Counted from the stretch's first letter, positions 21,588 to 30,593 are shown. The stretch: 64,000 nucleotides of DNA from Brasilonema sp. CT11 (GCF_017982655.1 NZ_JABXYX010000001.1:124001-188000); one strand, 5' to 3'. Translations and numbers: made by a program. Notes: generated by a model not told the origin, from the letters alone.

Positions 21588-22097
21588 ATGTTGTATTTTG
21601 AATCATAGTTAATTAGGTGATACCTCAATACGGTTCGGTTAAGGGGGAAGGGGTAAGGGGAAAAGTGTTACTCTGTTCCTTTAACCTTGCTTTTTAACCA
21701 AAGCCCAACGATTCTCAATTGAGAAGTGCTTATCACCAAGCGTATTGGGTTATACCTGTATAGCACAAGCAGATCAGGTACCAAGATTAACTACATCTAT
21801 AGCGGTTCCAATTCCGATAAAATACAAGTTCATCTGCTTCAAAACCGTTATTATATAAAGACTGATTTATGCTGTGTGAATCGATCATTAGACAAGATTG
21901 CAAAAGTGAAATTTTACGAGGTTCTGTTAAGCGTTCGGGTGTTAAGCGTTCCCTGTTCCCGACTTTTGCAAGAAGTTTAATGTCAGGAAATACAATATTG
22001 TTTTGTATAAATAAATACAGACATATATCTCCTGTAGTTCCACATCAGGTGCTACAACGCTGGTCTTCCTAAGGCATCGGGGGGACGGCGTGCAGCT
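21588..22097. other. Intergenic region with G-rich repeat, heptamers and one arm of an 18-bp repeat
   Basis: About 510 bp. It includes the first copy of CAATACGGTTCGGTTAAG (21626-21643), a GGGGTAAGGGGAAAAG tract, GTTAAGCGTT-type heptamer repeats at about 21925-21955, and a short palindromic stretch GCTATGGCTACGCC at 22094 and after. Overlapping small frames (21726-21980, 21869-22072) are judged spurious. Confidence 0.5.
21626..21643 (+). repeat. 18-bp direct repeat, copy 1 (CAATACGGTTCGGTTAAG)
   Basis: Identical in all 18 bases and in orientation to 22935-22952. The two copies bracket the orphan gene pair at 22134-22951. They could be ends of a small mobile element or members of a dispersed repeat family. 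Confidence 0.7.
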
Positions 22098-22133
22098 ATG
22101 GCTACGCCACGCAAGCTATCACAAAGAAATGGT

Positions 22134-22325
22134 ATGAGCACACGTGTGGAATCTGACCAGATGTATTTTAGTTGTAAAGAAATTCACTCAATCATTCACA
22201 ATTATAAGGAACTTCTTCCCCAGCACAATTGGGATAAAAAATGGTCAAATGCTTGGATGCATTGTATTGATGATAATTTTGTCGTTATGACAGTTTACAC
22301 CACAAAGGCAGCAGAGCCGTTATGA
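22134..22325 (+). CDS. Small protein of unknown function, first gene of an orphan pair
   Basis: About 63 residues from the ATG at 22134; the frame is open to 22098, but the extra 12 codons lie in palindromic repeat sequence and are probably not coding. The protein is rich in Trp, His and Asn, with NWDKKWSNAWMHCIDD and VVMTVYTT near the C-terminus; I recognise no family. Its TGA overlaps the ATG of the next gene (ATGA), which points to translational coupling and a two-protein unit. Confidence 0.5.
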   Translation: MSTRVESDQMYFSCKEIHSIIHNYKELLPQHNWDKKWSNAWMHCIDDNFVVMTVYTTKAAEPL

Positions 22326-22951
22326 CTACGACTACATCTACAACCTCGACTTTGACCATTCTCGAGGTGCTGATGTCAACGATGGGCGCATTACCCACCT
22401 TCAACATCGTCTATTTTACCGATGATGGTCGCTTAAAAGACCGTGTCTTGAAGCATGATCTGCTGCATATCCTATTAATCGATAGGGAATGGCCCGTTCA
22501 ATTTAGGTTTGAAGATGAATACTGTGCTGCTATCGTTCAGGCAGTTCTGATGCGCGACAGCCGCGTATCCGCGCAATCCGTGAGCGCAGGTACGAATGCA
22601 CCGCGCTCCATTGTACCAAGCCTTCAAGAAATTATGGCACACACCATTCCCGGCGTTATCCATTTCCTCTATCTAACATTCACTAGACTCGGATTGCCTG
22701 TCCCGCAGGATTTCAGACCACCAGAGATCTCTTTTGTCAAGGCATACTACTTGCTAGGGCAGTGTTTTGAGCAGACGTTTTGCGCCACGTTTGCAACGGA
22801 TTATGGGTCGATACGGGCAGACACCCTTAAAGATCTCCCTTTCGTGCAGATTGCGCGCTCCTTTAACCATGCGGTGGATGTATATGATCGAGTGTATGGA
22901 GATCGCCCGGTAGCGAGATCTCCTTATCAGATCCCAATACGGTTCGGTTAA
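22322..22951 (+). CDS. Protein of unknown function, second gene of an orphan pair
   Basis: 209 residues, unrecognised. It starts with a Thr/Ser-rich stretch (MTTTTSTTSTLTIL), so a start at Met18 or Met21 is also possible. A hydrophobic helix-like part FLYLTFTRLGLPVP and QCFEQTFCATFATDYGS lie in the second half. The gene ends within the second copy of the 18-bp direct repeat: the final codons Ile-Arg-Phe-Gly-stop are supplied by it. The middle of the gene looks more G/C-rich than its surroundings, so transfer into this locus is possible. Confidence 0.5.
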   Translation: MTTTTSTTSTLTILEVLMSTMGALPTFNIVYFTDDGRLKDRVLKHDLLHILLIDREWPVQFRFEDEYCAAIVQAVLMRDSRVSAQSVSAGTNAPRSIVPSLQEIMAHTIPGVIHFLYLTFTRLGLPVPQDFRPPEISFVKAYYLLGQCFEQTFCATFATDYGSIRADTLKDLPFVQIARSFNHAVDVYDRVYGDRPVARSPYQIPIRFG

Positions 22952-22952
22952 G
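22935..22952 (+). repeat. 18-bp direct repeat, copy 2 (CAATACGGTTCGGTTAAG)
   Basis: Exact match to 21626-21643. It contains the stop codon of the preceding gene. Confidence 0.7.
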
Positions 22953-23503
22953 CTCTAAGGGACTTCCAAATAAGAAATTGTCCCAAAAAATTAATTTCTG
23001 GGTTGCTATACAATAATAATAATCATTGTGAAGGGGAAGAAAGCTAACGGCGTTGCTGAACAAAAATATGAATTATGCGTTAAGCGTAGCTCTGCCGTAG
23101 GCAATCGCCTCAAGCTTGCGGGGGCATAGCGACCGCACCGCCACTGAGCCATGTTTAAGATAATGTATAACCAACCGAATTGAACACTTAAGCATTTCTT
23201 CTGACAACTGAGTACAAAAAAGTTTTCCGTTCGCGTAGCGTGCCGTTCGGCGCTAGCCGTGGCGTCAGCCATAGGCATTGTAGTCGAGCAAGATAATGTC
23301 TTAAACGGCTGTTTTCTCCTTCAACTCAAGTCAATTAAGTTTTACTAACAATGTGGTCTTCATTACTAATAAAACAAGGATAGACAGCGAAGCCTCGTAT
23401 TACACAGTTTACTTAATATTGAACGCTTGATTCCCTTAGCACTTAGTTGTGGTTTTGACATCTATTTTTCCAGGTGCAAGATATGAGCTGAGAGGATTGC
23501 AAT
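22953..23503. repeat. Intergenic region with palindromic repeats upstream of pabAB
   Basis: About 550 bp. Palindromic fragments at about 23079-23125 (GCGTTAAGCGTAGCTCTGCC, GTAGGCAATCGCC) and at 23225-23280 (TTCGCGTAGCGTGCCG, AGCCGTGGCGTCAGCCATAG). The last shares 19 of 20 bases with 27959-27978. The final 100 bp before pabAB carries GAGAGGA, a good ribosome site for its TTG start. Confidence 0.65.
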
Positions 23504-25720
23504 TTGAAAACCCTGATTATTGACAACTATGACTCTTATACCTTTAATCTTTACCAATTAATTGCACAAGTCAATGGAGAGTATCCCACTGTAATTTGCA
23601 ATGATCGAGTTGCATGGGATGAACTCAAACACTGGGAATTTGATAACATTGTGATTTCACCAGGTCCTGGTCGTCCGGAGAACCCAAAAGATTTTGGTAT
23701 CTGTCGTCAAGCTATTCAAAATACACAGGTACCGCTTCTAGGCATTTGCCTTGGACATCAGGGACTTGGTTATCAGTATGGGGGAAAAGTTATTCATGCG
23801 CCTGAAGTTCAGCATGGTAGGACGAGCGTTGTTTATCACATTGGAACTGAGCTGTTTAAGGGAATTCCTTCTCCCTTTTCTGTTGTGCGCTACCATTCCT
23901 TGCTGGTTTCAAATGACCTGCCGGACTGTTTAGAAAAAGTGGCGTGGACAAAGGACAACCTTGTGATGGGACTGCGCCATCGATCTTTGCCGCTATGGGG
24001 TGTGCAGTTTCATCCAGAGTCTATCTGTTCTCAGTATGGACAAATTTTGTTAGATAATTTTAGACAGATGACTCTAAAATTTGCCCAAAAGCGGCGCTAC
24101 AGTCCCAGAAAACACTATTGGACAGGAGATAGTGGGACTGCGCCAATGCCTTCAAGTCCTTCGGGTCAAAAACAACAGCAGGAATTTGAACTTTGTACGC
24201 GCAAGCTGAATCTGTGCCCCGATACCGAGCAAATGTTTGTACATCTGTTTGGCAAAGCAGCAAATGCATTCTGGCTAGACAGCAGTCGTGTTGAACGTGG
24301 TCTTTCTCGCTTCTCGTTCATGGGAGATAGCAGTGGCGAAAACAGTCTGCTGATTCACTATCGGACGCGATCTGCCGTAGGCGGCAGCGCTAGCCCCGAA
24401 GGGGGCGCTACGCAAACGCTATCGCAAGAACTCACACTTACACAGTCAGATACTATAAGCTATCGGACAGAGGGGATTTTCGAGTATCTCAAGCGGGAAA
24501 TTGAACGGCGACACTGCCCATCTGATGATTTACCCTTCGATTTCAACTGCGGGTTTGTGGGTTACTTTGGGTATGAATTAAAAGCAGAGTGCGGATCTCA
24601 ATTAAACCACCCCTCTGCCTTACCCGATGCAATGTTCCTGTTGGCTGATCGGATGATTGCGATCGATCATCAGGAGCAAACCCTCTATCTACTGTGTCTA
24701 ATTCAGCAGGGACAAACAGCAACAGCAGAAGTCTGGTTTGAATGGATCAGACAACAGATTGACCAGCTTGCTCCCCTGTCGCCAATTGTTCCAGAGAAAA
24801 AACAGACCCCTGTTATCTTCCGATTAAGTCGATCGCATCAGACTTACCTTGATGATATTCAAACATGCTTGCAGGAAATTCAGGAAGGAGAAACTTATCA
24901 AGTTTGTTTGACAAACCAAATTCAGACAGACACGACTCCCGATCCACTAGCGTTCTATCGTTCATTACGCCGCATCAATCCTGCTCCCTATGCTGCATTT
25001 TTGCGCTTTGGCGATCTAGCAATTGCATGCTCGTCTCCAGAGCGATTTCTGCGCATTGATTGCCAAGGTTGGGTGGAAACAAAGCCGATCAAGGGGACGC
25101 TGCGACGTGGAAAAACACCCAAAGAAGATTTTATCCTGCGTGAACAATTGCACAACAGCGAAAAAGACCGGGCGGAGAATTTGATGATTGTGGATTTGCT
25201 TCGCAATGATCTCGGACGGGTTTGTGCAGTGGGCACTGTGCATGTTCCCAAATTGATGGATGTGGAAACCTATGCCACGGTGCATCAACTGGTGACGACG
25301 ATTCGTGGTCATTTACGCGCCGATATGAGCGCTACAGACTGCATTCGCAACGCATTTCCCGGCGGTTCTATGACAGGTGCCCCCAAGCTTAGAACCCTGG
25401 AGATTATTGATCGATTAGAACACTCAGCACGGGGAGTGTATTCAGGGGCGATCGGCTTTTTGGGATTGAACGGTTCAGCTGATTTAAATATTGTCATTCG
25501 TACCGCTGTGCTGACTCCGGAGCAAATCTCGATTGGCGTTGGTGGCGGTATTGTGGCGCTTAGCGATCCCCAGATGGAGTTTCAGGAAACACTGCTCAAA
25601 GCTAAGGCATTGATCCATGCCATGATGATCACAACACATGGAGTCTTTGATCCCGACCAATATTACATCCAGGGAATGGAAACAGCCGCTTTTGATAACT
25701 ATGAAAAACTGCGTGCATAA
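23504..25720 (+). CDS. pabAB: Aminodeoxychorismate synthase, PabA-PabB fusion
   Basis: 738 residues. Residues 1-190 are a class I glutamine amidotransferase: SPGPGRPENP, Cys82 in LLGICLGHQGLG, and His170/Glu172 in VQFHPES. Residues 230-735 are a chorismate-binding domain with SSPERFL, NLMIVDLLRNDLGRV and GSMTGAPK. The motif PIKGT with Lys530 marks aminodeoxychorismate synthase rather than anthranilate synthase, which has PIAGT. Product: 4-amino-4-deoxychorismate for folate. Start is TTG, supported by an upstream GAGAGGA and by the conserved N-terminus MKTLIIDNYDSYTFNLYQL. Residues 287-308 are an in-frame palindromic repeat insert between PabB strands. No pabC-like lyase gene is adjacent. Confidence 0.92.
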   Translation: MKTLIIDNYDSYTFNLYQLIAQVNGEYPTVICNDRVAWDELKHWEFDNIVISPGPGRPENPKDFGICRQAIQNTQVPLLGICLGHQGLGYQYGGKVIHAPEVQHGRTSVVYHIGTELFKGIPSPFSVVRYHSLLVSNDLPDCLEKVAWTKDNLVMGLRHRSLPLWGVQFHPESICSQYGQILLDNFRQMTLKFAQKRRYSPRKHYWTGDSGTAPMPSSPSGQKQQQEFELCTRKLNLCPDTEQMFVHLFGKAANAFWLDSSRVERGLSRFSFMGDSSGENSLLIHYRTRSAVGGSASPEGGATQTLSQELTLTQSDTISYRTEGIFEYLKREIERRHCPSDDLPFDFNCGFVGYFGYELKAECGSQLNHPSALPDAMFLLADRMIAIDHQEQTLYLLCLIQQGQTATAEVWFEWIRQQIDQLAPLSPIVPEKKQTPVIFRLSRSHQTYLDDIQTCLQEIQEGETYQVCLTNQIQTDTTPDPLAFYRSLRRINPAPYAAFLRFGDLAIACSSPERFLRIDCQGWVETKPIKGTLRRGKTPKEDFILREQLHNSEKDRAENLMIVDLLRNDLGRVCAVGTVHVPKLMDVETYATVHQLVTTIRGHLRADMSATDCIRNAFPGGSMTGAPKLRTLEIIDRLEHSARGVYSGAIGFLGLNGSADLNIVIRTAVLTPEQISIGVGGGIVALSDPQMEFQETLLKAKALIHAMMITTHGVFDPDQYYIQGMETAAFDNYEKLRA
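24367..24425 (+). repeat. 59-bp palindromic element inserted in frame in pabAB
   Basis: Outer arms GCGAT (24367-24371) and ATCGC (24421-24425); inner hairpins CTGCCG-TAGG-CGGCAG and a CCCC-GAA-GGGG stem flanked by AGCGC/GCGCT. It shares 42 consecutive bases with the element at 39052-39110 (other strand). Encodes the peptide RSAVGGSASPEGGATQTLS. Confidence 0.85.
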
Positions 25721-25780
25721 ATCATAATATCAAGTCCGGTTGATTACTCCCGAACCGCCAAAAGAATACCTACTTTTGAA

Positions 25781-25805
25781 CCGCAGGGAGTGAAACTCCC
25801 TGCGG
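25781..25805 (+). terminator. Strong hairpin between convergent pabAB and ankyrin genes
   Basis: Perfect 11-bp stem CCGCAGGGAGT / ACTCCCTGCGG with a GAA loop, 60 bp after the pabAB stop. There is no real T run (ACATTTTA follows), so terminator function is inferred from position and stability. Confidence 0.5.
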
Positions 25806-25895
25806 ACATTTTACGTTGAATTAGGTAGATCGCTACTTATTATTTTTGAATTTTGAATTTTGTTAGCGCAGCCGGATGCAGTCCATTTTTAATTG

Positions 25896-27179
25896 TTAAT
25901 TGTGTGCACCTGCCGCCAAGAGGCTTCGCACCACGCTAGGATACTGATTAAACTCTGCAAGCATTAAAGCTGTATAACCACCTTCGTTTTTAATTTTCAC
26001 ATCTGCCCCGGCTTTGAGTAACAATTGCACTGCTTCGTCATAACCCCGCGAAGCTGCCCACATCAGTGCTGTTGCACCTGCTGAGTCTGTTGGATTTACT
26101 TGTGCTCCTTTTGCTAGAAGCTGCTGTATCACGCCTAGATGGTTACGTTCTGCTGCCTTAATTAAAGGCGTTTTCCCATCATCTCCTTGAATATTGACAT
26201 CAGCACCATAGTCTAGTAGAGCTTTCACTATTTCAGTGTATCCTTGGATTGCTGCTAACATCAACGGTTGCTCACCCAAGTTTTTTTCATTTACATTTGC
26301 TCCCTGACGCAGTAATGCTTGGACAATTTGGCTGTGTCCCTGCAAAGCTGCCACGAGTAGGGGTGTATCTCCTAAATGGTTCTTAATTTCTACGTTTGCT
26401 CCTTTGTTGAGTAAAACTTCTACTACATCGGTATAACCTTCAACAACAGCAAGATGCAGGGCTGTTTCCCCATCTTGATCTTGGACGTTGACATCAGCAC
26501 CGCGAGCGAGTATTTCGGCTGCGATCGCACTATGTCCCGCCGCCGCCGCTGCTAAGGCTGCGGTACCACCATCAAGATTTCTCGCCTGAACATCAGCCCC
26601 TGCTGCTAACAACGCTTGCACAACTTCCAAATGTCCCAAATCTGCCGCAATCATCAATGCCGTTTCTCCCTCTTCATTTTGGGAGTTGACATTTGCATTA
26701 TTTTCTAGTATCACTTTGACAACTACAGGATGTCCAGCGCGTATTGCTAATTGAAAAGCCGTGTCCTCATCTTTATCTTTAAGATCAACTTTGGCACCAG
26801 CAGCAAGTAAGACTCTCACCACATCAGCGTTTCCTTTTAAGGCGGCAACCATTAAGGCAGTGCTACCATCTTCATTCGTCGCATTAACATCCGCACCTTT
26901 AGATACTAAAAGTTTTACTATCTCAAGTTGGTTAGCACTCGCCGCTAACATTAAAGCCGTCAACCTATAGCGCTTTCTTTTCAAGTCGAGATGAGCACCT
27001 GCATCAAGAAGCGATCGCGCAATCTCGGTGTAGCCGAAATGAGCAGCAAACATCAAGGGTGTAGTGCCATCGCGATCGCCCGTATCTACGTTGGCACCAT
27101 CATTAAGCAGTGCTTGCACCTGCTTCATATCACCATTTTTCACAGCCGATAGCAGCAAGACATCGTTATTTTTAGTCAT
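25896..27179 (-). CDS. Ankyrin-repeat protein
   Basis: 427 residues made almost entirely of about 12 ankyrin repeats of 33 residues, each with the pattern G-x-TALMLAA-x-GH-x-x-VV-x-LLL-x-GADVN. There is no signal peptide, membrane segment or enzymatic domain, so it should be a cytoplasmic protein-binding scaffold; the partner is unknown. One repeat is shortened by two or three residues (around NEKNLGEQPLMLAA), and one is extended (LDLKRKRYRLTALM). The ATG at 27179 is the first in frame. It is divergent from the DUF4079 gene. Confidence 0.93.
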   Translation of the reverse strand: MTKNNDVLLLSAVKNGDMKQVQALLNDGANVDTGDRDGTTPLMFAAHFGYTEIARSLLDAGAHLDLKRKRYRLTALMLAASANQLEIVKLLVSKGADVNATNEDGSTALMVAALKGNADVVRVLLAAGAKVDLKDKDEDTAFQLAIRAGHPVVVKVILENNANVNSQNEEGETALMIAADLGHLEVVQALLAAGADVQARNLDGGTAALAAAAAGHSAIAAEILARGADVNVQDQDGETALHLAVVEGYTDVVEVLLNKGANVEIKNHLGDTPLLVAALQGHSQIVQALLRQGANVNEKNLGEQPLMLAAIQGYTEIVKALLDYGADVNIQGDDGKTPLIKAAERNHLGVIQQLLAKGAQVNPTDSAGATALMWAASRGYDEAVQLLLKAGADVKIKNEGGYTALMLAEFNQYPSVVRSLLAAGAHN

Positions 27180-27336
27180 TAGTCATTCGTCAATTAGTCA
27201 CTGATGATTTTCCGCGTTTTGGCGTCCCCGCGTCTGCGCGTCCTCTGTTTTCCCCATCTTCTCATCATCCCATTTCTCCATTACCAATAAGCGTTATGCT
27301 ACTTTTTATGAAGATTTAAGAAGAGGGACACTAGTC

Positions 27337-27807
27337 ATGGGTTTGGAACTTTCACCATCAGTGAAGTTTTCGTTAAACTTCATTCACCCAATCATCATGT
27401 GGGTATTATTACTACTTTCTTTGTATGCAGGATATCTGGGACTACAAGTCCAACGCACGAGAAACGCTCAAGGTGAAGAAAAGAAACAATTAATCAAAGG
27501 TAAATACAATGTTAAACACTACCAAATCGGATCTATTATTTTGGCTTTGATGGTAATAGGTAGTGTTGCTGCTATGGCTGTGACTTACCTCAACAATGGT
27601 AAATTGTTTTTTGGAGGTCACCTACTCATAGGACTAGGCATGACAACTCTAATTGCCATCTCAGCTTCCCTGTCTCCTTTTATGCAAAAAGGCGCAAATT
27701 GGGCGCGTATAACACATATTCTGGTGAATTTTACAATTGTAGGTCTTTTTGTATTGCAAGCTGTTAGTGGGATGGGAATTGTCAACAAACTTATCACTGG
27801 AGCATAG
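27337..27807 (+). CDS. DUF4079 membrane protein
   Basis: 156 residues with four predicted membrane segments (about residues 18-36, 62-84, 92-112 and 128-148). The N-terminal SVKFSLNFIHPIIMWVLLL and the later NWARITHILVN with conserved His resemble cyanobacterial DUF4079 proteins, thylakoid- or plasma-membrane proteins of unknown function whose His residues recall cytochrome-b561-like heme ligands; that function is only a possibility. The ATG at 27337 follows GAGGGACACTAGTC. Confidence 0.82.
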   Translation: MGLELSPSVKFSLNFIHPIIMWVLLLLSLYAGYLGLQVQRTRNAQGEEKKQLIKGKYNVKHYQIGSIILALMVIGSVAAMAVTYLNNGKLFFGGHLLIGLGMTTLIAISASLSPFMQKGANWARITHILVNFTIVGLFVLQAVSGMGIVNKLITGA

Positions 27808-27819
27808 TCATGAGTCATT

Positions 27820-28005
27820 AGTGAGACCAGTGCTGCGGGAGGGTTTCCAACGCCAGATACCTACGGAGGGAAACCCTCCTTCAGTACTGGCTCCTCCGCA
27901 GGCATCTGGCGTTAGCGTAGCGAGACCGTTCGGCACGGGGCCGTGCCCGTTAGGCGCAGCCGTGGCGTTAGCCATAGGGCTCAGGTCTTCCCCGAAGGAT
28001 CATAG
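27820..28005. repeat. Cluster of nested palindromic repeats
   Basis: Contains GGAGGGTTTCC and GGGAAACCCTCC arms, the GTACTGGCTCCTCCGCA unit (27886-27902, 16 of 17 bases shared with rpoB 3811-3827), GCGTTAGCGTAGCG, GGCACGGGGCCGTGCC and AGCCGTGGCGTTAGCCATAG. It reads through as a false open frame after the DUF4079 gene. Confidence 0.8.
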
Positions 28006-28064
28006 GTAAAAAACAAATGGCTGTTGACTCTGCCTACTCAAACATATGCCCATAGGGCACGCTA

Positions 28065-28099
28065 GTTAAAACAAAGTATGCTCGGTCGAGCATACTTTG
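28065..28099 (-). terminator. Intrinsic terminator of the DUF1997 gene
   Basis: Perfect 12-bp stem CAAAGTATGCTC / GAGCATACTTTG with a 4-nt loop (28072-28099); on the minus strand it is followed by TTTTAAC. It lies 27 bp past the stop of the minus-strand DUF1997 gene. Confidence 0.7.
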
Positions 28100-28125
28100 A
28101 AACTTAAAGGGCATGTGATCGGTGA

Positions 28126-28800
28126 CTATTTTTTCTTGGTACCATCTGGAAAAGGAATGCCCAAAGATTGGTGAAAATCTTCCTGTACCTTTCGAGTTAG
28201 GCGGCGCGAAACTTGGCGGACAACTTGGTTAAGTAACCGTTCACCTGTAGATAGAACTAAAGACTTGGGTAGTCGCTGAATAAACTTGGGAAAATGAATA
28301 TAAACACTGAGATCCAATTCCCACTCCACTTGTGTCATTTCACTTAAGCAGGTGGAAGAATGATTTCCCACATTTTCTTGTAACTGTAGCGCAGCACGAT
28401 AATCCACATCATAGCCAGGGGCTTGGTAGTCAGGAATGGGAATAGTGCAAATCCGATAAACTCCTTCTTCTGGAGGTAATAATTCCAAACCAATTTTTGG
28501 TTCTACTTCGTAACCAAAAGAGCCAAAACGACCAATAACTAAGGCATAGCCATTTTTCCCTAATGATTCCACCTTCATGGGATCAGCACAGCGCGAAAAC
28601 CATGAGGCGTGATTATTGAGGTATTCAGCAACAGTTACAGCTGTGGCATACATTTTCATATGGTCTTTATAACGTCCGTGAAACCGTGTTGATGTTCCTA
28701 TTGCTTCTTGAGTTACGTCTCCAGCTTCTTGAGTCGATGTCATAGATAAGATTGCTTCTGTTGTGTCAAAGGATTGATAATCCGAGTGCTTTGAAACCAT
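28126..28800 (-). CDS. DUF1997 family protein
   Basis: 224 residues resembling the cyanobacterial and plastid DUF1997 family (SRPBCC-like lipid-binding fold suspected): the central run VEYLNNH-type helix, SRCADPMKVESLGKNGYAL, GRFGSFGYEVEPKIGLEL and the C-terminal LVLSTGERLLNQVVRQVSRR. No catalytic residues are known. It is probably monocistronic, with the hairpin at 28072 as terminator, and divergent from the SDR gene. Residues 1-45 are less conserved and the start (ATG 28800) is tentative; Met20 is possible. Confidence 0.82.
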   Translation of the reverse strand: MVSKHSDYQSFDTTEAILSMTSTQEAGDVTQEAIGTSTRFHGRYKDHMKMYATAVTVAEYLNNHASWFSRCADPMKVESLGKNGYALVIGRFGSFGYEVEPKIGLELLPPEEGVYRICTIPIPDYQAPGYDVDYRAALQLQENVGNHSSTCLSEMTQVEWELDLSVYIHFPKFIQRLPKSLVLSTGERLLNQVVRQVSRRLTRKVQEDFHQSLGIPFPDGTKKK

Positions 28801-28986
28801 AAAAGCGTTCTTTTATAGTCAGAGTGTTTGTCTAAATTAATAATTCGGCTGGTAGATAAAACATTTCGTACTAAATTTCCATTTTGACGGAATCTTAATC
28901 ATCTGTCATGTGGTTCATCTAAATCTTTGTCAGAATCTTTAAAATAGGAAACTGAAAAACAGATACTAGCCAGGATAGCGTTTATC

Positions 28987-29646
28987 ATGAAAGCATTTGT
29001 AGCAGGGGCAACAGGTGAAACAGGTCGCCGGATAGTACAACAGCTGATAGCGCGGAATATTCCCGTTCGTGCCTTAGTCAGGGATGTAGAAAAAGCAAGG
29101 AGTATTCTAGGTGTTCAAGCCGAGTTAGTCGTGGGGGATGTGTTAAAGCCAGAAAGCTTGTCTGCTGCTTTGGGAGATAGCACAGTCCTACTATGTGCCA
29201 CTGGCGCAAAACCAAGCTTTGATCCAACAGGACCTTATAAAGTAGATTATGAAGGAACTAAAAATTTGGTAGATGCGGCAAAGGCTAAAGGAATTGAGCG
29301 TATTGTCTTTGTTTCTTCTTTGGCGGCTTCTAAGTTTTTTCACCCATTGAACTTGTTCTGGCTGATTTTGTATTGGAAAAAGCAAGCTGAGGAGTACATC
29401 CAGAAAAGCGGTCTAAACTATACAATTGTCCGACCGGGTGGTTTAAAGAATGAAGATAATTCCAATCAAATCGTGATGCAAAGCGCTGATACATTGTTCG
29501 AGGGTAGCATTCCCCGACAAAAAGTAGCCCAGGTGTCTGTTGAGGCGCTGTTTGAACCCGCAGCAAAAAATAAAATTGTCGAGATTGTTGCCAAAGAAAA
29601 TGCTCCCGCAAAAAGCTTTGGAGAACTCTTTGCTAATGTCGCTTAA
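28987..29646 (+). CDS. NAD(P)-binding SDR/NmrA-type protein (Ycf39-like group)
   Basis: 219 residues with an N-terminal Rossmann motif GATGETGRRIV (residues 8-18), the downstream PVRALVRD segment that sets NADP preference, VGDV and VFVSSLAASKF, and YIQKSGLNYTIVRPGGL. This atypical short-chain reductase group acts in photosystem and pigment assembly in several cyanobacteria; the substrate cannot be told from sequence. It is single, between the divergent DUF1997 gene and a strong hairpin at 29704. Confidence 0.88.
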   Translation: MKAFVAGATGETGRRIVQQLIARNIPVRALVRDVEKARSILGVQAELVVGDVLKPESLSAALGDSTVLLCATGAKPSFDPTGPYKVDYEGTKNLVDAAKAKGIERIVFVSSLAASKFFHPLNLFWLILYWKKQAEEYIQKSGLNYTIVRPGGLKNEDNSNQIVMQSADTLFEGSIPRQKVAQVSVEALFEPAAKNKIVEIVAKENAPAKSFGELFANVA

Positions 29647-29703
29647 GCCTTACTACAAGGCTGTAAGTTAAAAGTGAGCCAGCTTAGTCAGCCAGTCACC
29701 TGC

Positions 29704-29732
29704 GATTCTTGACCCCTTCGGGGTCAAGAATC
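29704..29732. repeat. Perfect 13-bp-stem hairpin downstream of the SDR gene
   Basis: GATTCTTGACCCC and GGGGTCAAGAATC around a TTC loop. There is no T run after it on either strand; it may stabilise the SDR transcript end or be a dispersed palindrome. Confidence 0.6.
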
Positions 29733-29822
29733 GAATAACTAATCACTAACGGCTATTGACTTTTGATTAATTTTCTGGTTATTTTCCGGAATGAGTGCGT
29801 CGAAGATTGTTGTTATATTTTG

Positions 29823-30530
29823 ATGGCAATAACAGCTAATTTTTTAAGGAGTCGGACTCTGAACAAAAGCTTAGAACGCAAAGGCGGCGTTGAACAACTC
29901 ATAGCACCAATAGCCGCACTTCTTGGCTTCGTATGTTTGTTGCAGTGGTCGATATTTGGAGATTTGCGATCGCATGTCGATCCTACCTTTGCCAACAAAC
30001 AGCCTCCCTTAGTTATGAAAGGGGGCGATCCTTATATCCGTGCTTTGATGCGAACCATCTCAGCAAGTGAAGCAAGTGGCAACCGTCCTTATTCAGTGTT
30101 GTATGGTGGACAGCACGTTAACAACCTTAGCCGCCATCCTGAGATATGCGTCACTATTGTTACAGGTCTAAACAAAGGTAATTGTTCTACAGCCGCAGGT
30201 AGATATCAAATTATTAATGTCACATGGTATAATATTGCATCACGTTATCACCCAAGCCCAGGACGATTTTTGTTTTGGGCTTATTATAGTTTTGAACCAG
30301 AGTATCAAGACGTAGTTGTCTATCGTTGGTTAAGTGACTCTCGATTTTGGAGAACTGATATTTCTCAACAGCTACGTCAAGGAAAGTTACCAGATGTTTT
30401 GCGCCGGTTGTCTCCCACTTGGACAAGTTTGGGATATGGTATAGAAACTAATTCTGTGAGCAAGTCTCTACCACAGATTTATCAGAAAATGTTGATAGAA
30501 GAATTAAAGGCATCTGGAAAATCAGTGTAA
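29823..30530 (+). CDS. GH104-type lysozyme / lytic transglycosylase with membrane anchor
   Basis: 235 residues from the ATG at 29823; the frame extends 20 codons further to a TTG, which is less likely. A membrane or signal segment (IAPIAALLGFVCLLQWSIF) lies at about residues 27-45. The catalytic part resembles phage lambda endolysin: PYIRALMRTISASEASGN with the catalytic Glu, then HPEICVT, TAAGRYQIINVTW, FEPEYQDVVVYRWL and RRLSPTWTSLGYG. It should cleave peptidoglycan in the periplasm, for wall remodelling or septal channel work rather than lysis, since no phage genes are near. Confidence 0.85.
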   Translation: MAITANFLRSRTLNKSLERKGGVEQLIAPIAALLGFVCLLQWSIFGDLRSHVDPTFANKQPPLVMKGGDPYIRALMRTISASEASGNRPYSVLYGGQHVNNLSRHPEICVTIVTGLNKGNCSTAAGRYQIINVTWYNIASRYHPSPGRFLFWAYYSFEPEYQDVVVYRWLSDSRFWRTDISQQLRQGKLPDVLRRLSPTWTSLGYGIETNSVSKSLPQIYQKMLIEELKASGKSV

Positions 30531-30593
30531 GAAAAAGCTCTCGGTTGATCATTGGTTTTTGGAATTGGTAGAACTTTTTGCAACACAACCTTT

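Noticed and set aside
21726-22072. Two overlapping small frames before the orphan pair
   Set aside because: They overlap each other and a heptamer repeat, and have no features of real proteins.
27749-28009. Open frame running from the end of the DUF4079 gene through the repeat cluster
   Set aside because: It is made of palindromic repeat sequence and overlaps the real gene in another frame.
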